This document shows positions 5,625-9,241 of a stretch of DNA of 9,241 nt, in pieces. The position numbers and the translations under genes are program-made. Numbering within the stretch: position 1 is the first letter of the stretch; every line of letters begins with the position of its first letter. The stretch is from Prolixibacteraceae bacterium. GTDB lineage: Bacteria; Bacteroidota; Bacteroidia; Bacteroidales; Prolixibacteraceae. A model generated the notes under the pieces. That model was not told the DNA's origin, ran no database searches, and saw nothing but the letters and a program-made list of their open reading frames with translations. The stretch lies in the NCBI GenBank assembly GCA_014380255.1, contig JACMKG010000207.1, forward strand, positions 1 through 9,241. The letters are read 5' to 3'.

Positions 5625-7676
5625 TTATTTAATCAGTTCAAAACTGCGTTTAACGAATTTATCAAGGTCTTCACCTTTCAACATTCCGTTGGCAAGCAGG
5701 GCTAAATCGACCAGCTGCTTGGCAAGTTTGTTTTCTTTACCAAAAGCGGTAAGCTTTTCTTTTCGCTGATCATGAAGGGCGGTTATTTCTTTTTCAATTT
5801 CTTCAGCTTTTTCTTTCACTTCTGAAGGAAGCTCTTCTTCTTTTTTGCCTTTTTTCTCGTTTTCAACCTTTTCTTTTTCTGCTTCTTTGGTTTTGAGTTC
5901 GGCAGAAATGGCGTCAAGTTCCTGGCCTAAGGAGGCATCGCGTTCTTCAAAAATCTCTTTCACCAATGGATGTGAGGTATTTACCACCAGGTTCAGGTTT
6001 TCGGGAAGGTCTCCATAGAAGCTCATTCCACCTTGCATCTGGCTCATATCTTTCATACGGCGCATAAATTCATTGCGTGTAATTACTACAGGATTGCCAT
6101 TGGGTCCTAAGTCTTTGAAGTCAACGATAAATCCGTAATCCTTGTTTTCAGGGCAAACAGCTTTAAAGATGGGGCTTAATTCATTCTTTTCTTCCCAGGT
6201 TAAATCATGGGTTGTATCGTCTTTGGCAATCAGGTGTTCCACCACATCGGAATCCACACGAACAAAACGCCTATTGGTGTATTTCTGTTCCAGTTTGTTG
6301 ATCAACGGAGTAGACAGCACGTTGTTCATTATCAAGACATCGTATCCCTTGTTCTTTGCGGCCTGAATAAATGAATACTGTTCTTCCACATGATTAGTAT
6401 ACAGGTAAACCAGGTTTTTATCCTTATCTGTTTGTTCACCCTTAATCAGGGTCTCATATTCTTCCATGGTAAAGTATTTACCATCGGTATTTTTGAAGAG
6501 GAAGAACTTCTCTGCTTTTTCATAGAACTTGTCTTCTGTCAGCATTCCATATTCAATGAACAGGCGCAGATCATCCCATTTTGTTTGAAATTCTTCCCGT
6601 TTATCGTTGAACAACTGCAAAAGGCGGTCGGCCACTTTCTTGGTGATGTGACTGCTGATTTTCTTGACATTTGAATCGCTCTGAAGGTAAGAACGCGATA
6701 CGTTCAAAGGAATATCAGGAGAGTCGATCACCCCGTGCAAAAGGGTCAAAAATTCGGGTACAATGCCTTCCACCAAATCGGTCACAAACACTTGGTTGCT
6801 GTATAGCTGTATCTTGTTTTTCTGAACTTCGATGGTGTTCTTCAGTTTGGGGAAATACAGGATACCAGTGAGGTTAAACGGATAATCCACATTCAGGTGA
6901 ATATTGAAAAGAGGATCATCAGCCATGGGATACAACTGGTGGTAGAATTTAGTGTAATCTTCTTCCGTGAGGTCAACCGGTTTCTTAGTCCATGCAGGAG
7001 CTACATCGTTGATCTGGTTATCCTCATCGGTATCCACTTCCTTTCCGTCCTTCCAGGTTGTTTTCTTGCCGAATACAACAGGGACAGGCAGGAACTTGCA
7101 GTACTTGTTCAGCATATCTGCAATACGTGATTTTTCAAGGAATTCTTCCGACTCAGCATTGATATGCATGACAATATCGGTTCCAACTTCTTTCTTATCC
7201 GATTCTTCCAGCATGTATTCAGGGCTTCCGTCGCATTCCCAGCGAATAGCAGGGGCATCCGTGCGGTAGGATTTAGAATAAATCTCCACCTGGCTTGACA
7301 CCATGAAAGAGGAATAGAATCCTAAACCGAAGTGTCCAATAATAGCATTGGCATCATTTTTATACTTTTCAAGGAACTCTTCGGCACCTGAAAAGGCGAT
7401 CTGATTGATAAACTTTTCCACTTCCTCAGCCGTCATTCCAATGCCATTATCAGAAACAGTAATGGTTTTAGCCTCTTTGTCAATCGTAACACTCACTTTG
7501 GCATTCGAAATATCACCTGAATATTCGCCTTTGGCGGCCAGGGTACGAAGTTTCTGAGTAGCATCTACAGCATTAGATACAATTTCACGAAGGAAGATGT
7601 CGTGATCAGAATACAGGAACTTCTTGATAATTGGAAATAAATTGTCACTGGTTACGCCTATTTTTCCTTTTTGCAT
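5625..7676 (-). CDS. htpG: Molecular chaperone HtpG (bacterial Hsp90)
   Basis: HtpG is the cytoplasmic homodimeric, ATP-driven Hsp90 chaperone that remodels client proteins with DnaK. I place the start at the ATG 7674-7676, giving 683 residues beginning MQKGKIGVTSDNLFPIIKKF, the usual N-terminus in this phylum; the frame stays open 23 codons further upstream, but that extension is not Hsp90-like. The GHKL ATPase motifs are intact: EIVSNAVDA (31-39, with Glu31 and Asn35), DNGIGM (76-81), GHFGLGFYS (114-122) and GTDIVMHI (165-172). The middle domain has DIPLNVSRSYLQ (321-332), with Arg328 at the position of the gamma-phosphate-sensing arginine. Residues about 578-644 are a lysine/glutamate-rich coiled-coil-like insert that makes the protein about 60 residues longer than E. 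coli HtpG (624). A strong terminator lies downstream. Divergent from the class V enzyme, with inverted repeats midway between them. Confidence 0.96.
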   Translation of the reverse strand: MQKGKIGVTSDNLFPIIKKFLYSDHDIFLREIVSNAVDATQKLRTLAAKGEYSGDISNAKVSVTIDKEAKTITVSDNGIGMTAEEVEKFINQIAFSGAEEFLEKYKNDANAIIGHFGLGFYSSFMVSSQVEIYSKSYRTDAPAIRWECDGSPEYMLEESDKKEVGTDIVMHINAESEEFLEKSRIADMLNKYCKFLPVPVVFGKKTTWKDGKEVDTDEDNQINDVAPAWTKKPVDLTEEDYTKFYHQLYPMADDPLFNIHLNVDYPFNLTGILYFPKLKNTIEVQKNKIQLYSNQVFVTDLVEGIVPEFLTLLHGVIDSPDIPLNVSRSYLQSDSNVKKISSHITKKVADRLLQLFNDKREEFQTKWDDLRLFIEYGMLTEDKFYEKAEKFFLFKNTDGKYFTMEEYETLIKGEQTDKDKNLVYLYTNHVEEQYSFIQAAKNKGYDVLIMNNVLSTPLINKLEQKYTNRRFVRVDSDVVEHLIAKDDTTHDLTWEEKNELSPIFKAVCPENKDYGFIVDFKDLGPNGNPVVITRNEFMRRMKDMSQMQGGMSFYGDLPENLNLVVNTSHPLVKEIFEERDASLGQELDAISAELKTKEAEKEKVENEKKGKKEEELPSEVKEKAEEIEKEITALHDQRKEKLTAFGKENKLAKQLVDLALLANGMLKGEDLDKFVKRSFELIK

Positions 7677-7752
7677 CGCACTTATTTTTTTGGTTAAACT
7701 TCTAATTTGTGTCCTTTGGTTTTCAAAGACTATACCATCGTTCAAAAATGAC

Positions 7753-7800
7753 TTTTTGTCACCAATGTTGACAAGGATATGCTTTACAAGGTGACAGAAA
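7753..7800. promoter_or_regulatory. TGTCA/TGACA inverted repeats in the htpG / class V enzyme divergent gap
   Basis: TTTTTGTCACC (7753-7763) and GGTGACAGAAA (7790-7800) are inverted with one mismatch over 11 bp around a 26-bp spacer. Inside, TGTCA (7757-7761) and TGACA (7769-7773) form a second inverted pair 7 bp apart. The three half-sites lie centrally between the divergent starts, 77 bp from htpG and 70 bp from the other gene, a fit for a shared regulator. No specific regulator is claimed. Confidence 0.35.
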
Positions 7801-7835
7801 ATGATTTTTATTCTGCTTTATCAGACAGAAAGAGT

Positions 7836-7843
7836 TTAATTTG
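7836..7843 (+). promoter_or_regulatory. Candidate Bacteroidota -7 element for the class V PLP enzyme gene
   Basis: TTAATTTG, followed by C, lies 26 bp before the ATG at 7870 and repeats the TTAATTTGC string found before the serine dehydratase gene. It differs from TAnnTTTG at one position. No clear -33 TTG accompanies it. Confidence 0.35.
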
Positions 7844-7869
7844 CGGCGTATTTGAATCGACCAATAACC

Positions 7870-9241
7870 ATGACAGAACTTGAATCATATTTTCAACCAT
7901 TCAGAGAAGAAATTATAGGCATTAATCAGCATTTCAACTCACCTTATGGTGAAAAAAAGATGATTTATGCTGACTGGATAGCTAGTGGCAGGCTCTATGG
8001 ACCTATTGAAAAACAGATAACAGATATTTTTGGTCCCTTTACCGGCAATACCCATTCAGAGACCAGCGAAACAGGCGCCCTTATGACTCATGCCTATCGC
8101 CAGGCCCAACACATCATTAAGGCGCATGTAAATGCAGGACCCAATGATATTATCATCACAGCAGGTTCGGGCATGACTGCGGTAATCAATAAATTCCAGC
8201 GCATGCTGGGACTTAAATACTGTGGATTGGTGAATCACACCGGTTGCCTTTCAAAGCGTGAGCGTCCGGTAGTGTTTATCACCCATATGGAACATCATTC
8301 CAATCATACAAGCTGGTATGAGACCAATGCGGATGTAGTAATCGTTGAACCTGACGAGAACTTGCAGGTCAACCCGGAGAACCTGCGAAAAAAACTGGAA
8401 GAATACAAAGACCGGCCTCTAAAAATAGGCTCATTTACAGCCTGCTCCAATGTAACAGGCATCCATACACCTTATTACGAACTGTCGCAGATCATGCACG
8501 AATACGGAGGTTTGGTATTTATCGATTTCGCGGCTTCTGCTCCTTATAATTTAATGAACATGCATCCGGCAGATCCAAAGCAAAAGCTGGATGCCATCAT
8601 GTTCTCGCCCCATAAGTTTTTGGGAGGCCCCGGATCATCCGGAGTTTTGGTATTTGATAAATCCATGTATCACAATTCGATCCCCGATCAGCCCGGTGGA
8701 GGAACAGTTGATTGGACCAATCCCTGGGGTGAATACAAATACGTGGATGATATTGAAGTGCGCGAAGATGGCGGCACTCCCGGCTTTTTGCAAACCATCC
8801 GCACGGCCCTTTGCATCCGCCTGAAAGAAAGCATGGGTATGGAAAACATTCGCCAGCGTGAAAAGGAACTGCTAAAAATGGCATTTGAAGGCCTTGACAG
8901 CATTGCGGAGGTAAAGATCATGGATAACAGCCAGCGTGATCGTTTGGGCATTATCTCTTTTTATGTGGCCAAAATTCATTACAACCTTCTGGTAAAACTG
9001 CTGAATGACAAGTTCGGCATTCAGGTTCGGGGAGGTTGCGCCTGTGCAGGAACATATGGCCACATCTTACTGCAGGTAAGTCATGAACTCTCGGATGAAA
9101 TTACCCGCAGGATCAGCCAGGGCGACTTCTCATTAAAACCAGGATGGGTTCGCTGGTCCTTGCATCCTACTACCACCAATGAGGAAGTGCAGCTATTCAT
9201 CGATGCACTGAGAGACATTGTAGCCAATCATGAAGAATATT
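7870..9241 (+). CDS. Class V aminotransferase-fold PLP enzyme, cysteine desulfurase/selenocysteine lyase-like (3' end cut)
   Basis: The reading frame is open for 457 codons to the right edge without a stop, so the C-terminus is missing. It shows the fold-type I, class V hallmarks: ADWIASGRLYGP (34-45), THMEHHSNHTSWY (138-150) with a His expected to stack on the cofactor, FIDFAASAPY (217-226) with Asp219 for the pyridine nitrogen, and SPHKFLGGPGSSG (246-258) with Lys249 as the Schiff-base lysine. A VRGGCACAG segment (386-394) sits where cysteine desulfurases carry their catalytic cysteine, here with two cysteines (390 and 392). VRWSLHPTTTNEEV (427-440) is the usual late arginine motif. Cysteine desulfurases take sulfur from cysteine for iron-sulfur or thio-cofactor synthesis, but this protein is longer than SufS/IscS (about 400) and no suf, isc or acceptor gene is adjacent. 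It is an uncharacterised branch; a lyase acting on another substrate is equally possible. Divergent from htpG. Confidence 0.85.
   Translation, partial: MTELESYFQPFREEIIGINQHFNSPYGEKKMIYADWIASGRLYGPIEKQITDIFGPFTGNTHSETSETGALMTHAYRQAQHIIKAHVNAGPNDIIITAGSGMTAVINKFQRMLGLKYCGLVNHTGCLSKRERPVVFITHMEHHSNHTSWYETNADVVIVEPDENLQVNPENLRKKLEEYKDRPLKIGSFTACSNVTGIHTPYYELSQIMHEYGGLVFIDFAASAPYNLMNMHPADPKQKLDAIMFSPHKFLGGPGSSGVLVFDKSMYHNSIPDQPGGGTVDWTNPWGEYKYVDDIEVREDGGTPGFLQTIRTALCIRLKESMGMENIRQREKELLKMAFEGLDSIAEVKIMDNSQRDRLGIISFYVAKIHYNLLVKLLNDKFGIQVRGGCACAGTYGHILLQVSHELSDEITRRISQGDFSLKPGWVRWSLHPTTTNEEVQLFIDALRDIVANHEEY

Noticed and set aside
6390..7269. Several plus-strand open frames of 66-100 codons within htpG
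   Set aside because: They lie entirely antisense to the conserved Hsp90 coding sequence and resemble no protein family.
7677..7745. 23-residue N-terminal extension of HtpG
   Set aside because: The frame is open, but bacterial HtpG of this phylum normally begins at the MQKG position; the extra residues show no Hsp90 similarity and overlap the likely promoter region.
8597..9063. Minus-strand open frames of 63-95 codons near the right end
   Set aside because: They lie within the class V PLP enzyme gene, whose motifs are intact on the plus strand.
1..9241. A novel multi-gene system (defence island, biosynthetic cluster or mobile element)
   Set aside because: Gene content is mostly core metabolism, chaperone and membrane maintenance, with no integrase, transposase, nuclease, reverse transcriptase or linked unknown gene cluster.

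Overview
The window looks like ordinary chromosome from a member of the phylum Bacteroidota, probably Bacteroidales/Marinilabiliales-like. This rests on protein character: a 683-residue HtpG with the long charged C-terminal insert of this phylum, a single-chain 401-residue iron-sulfur serine dehydratase, and gene starts without clear Shine-Dalgarno sequences. AT-rich gaps with candidate TTAATTTGC -7 elements agree. The assignment is inference; no rRNA or marker tree is available here. Coding density is high, no stretch of 300 bases lacks a gene, and I see no tRNA, rRNA, insertion sequence, CRISPR array, integrase or phage gene.

Layout. Positions 1-272 (-) hold the N-terminus of a PepD-type dipeptidase that runs off the left edge. 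It is divergent from an L-serine ammonia-lyase at 475-1680 (+). The 202-bp gap between them carries a perfect 18-bp palindrome just upstream of a candidate promoter. The serine dehydratase converges on a three-gene minus-strand cluster: DedA-family membrane protein (3815-4441), MazG (2998-3777) and an unrecognised lipoprotein (1784-2935). A large perfect inverted repeat built from CACATAG units lies between the convergent ends. Next is a lone exported protein of unknown function (4647-5351, -), with a hairpin terminator on each side. HtpG (5625-7676, -) follows and is divergent from a class V, cysteine desulfurase-like PLP enzyme (7870 to the right edge, +).

How the genes fit together. PepD and serine dehydratase are both catabolic: one releases amino acids from dipeptides, the other turns serine into pyruvate and ammonia. 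That fits a peptide- or amino-acid-using lifestyle, but they are divergently transcribed and the link is only suggestive. DedA, MazG and the lipoprotein are close enough (gaps of 37 and 62 bp) to be one transcript covering membrane lipid-carrier transport, nucleotide-pool cleaning and an envelope protein. HtpG is a general chaperone. I found no convincing undescribed multi-gene system. The most interesting leads are the non-coding palindromes, the two uncharacterised envelope proteins and the unusual class V PLP enzyme.
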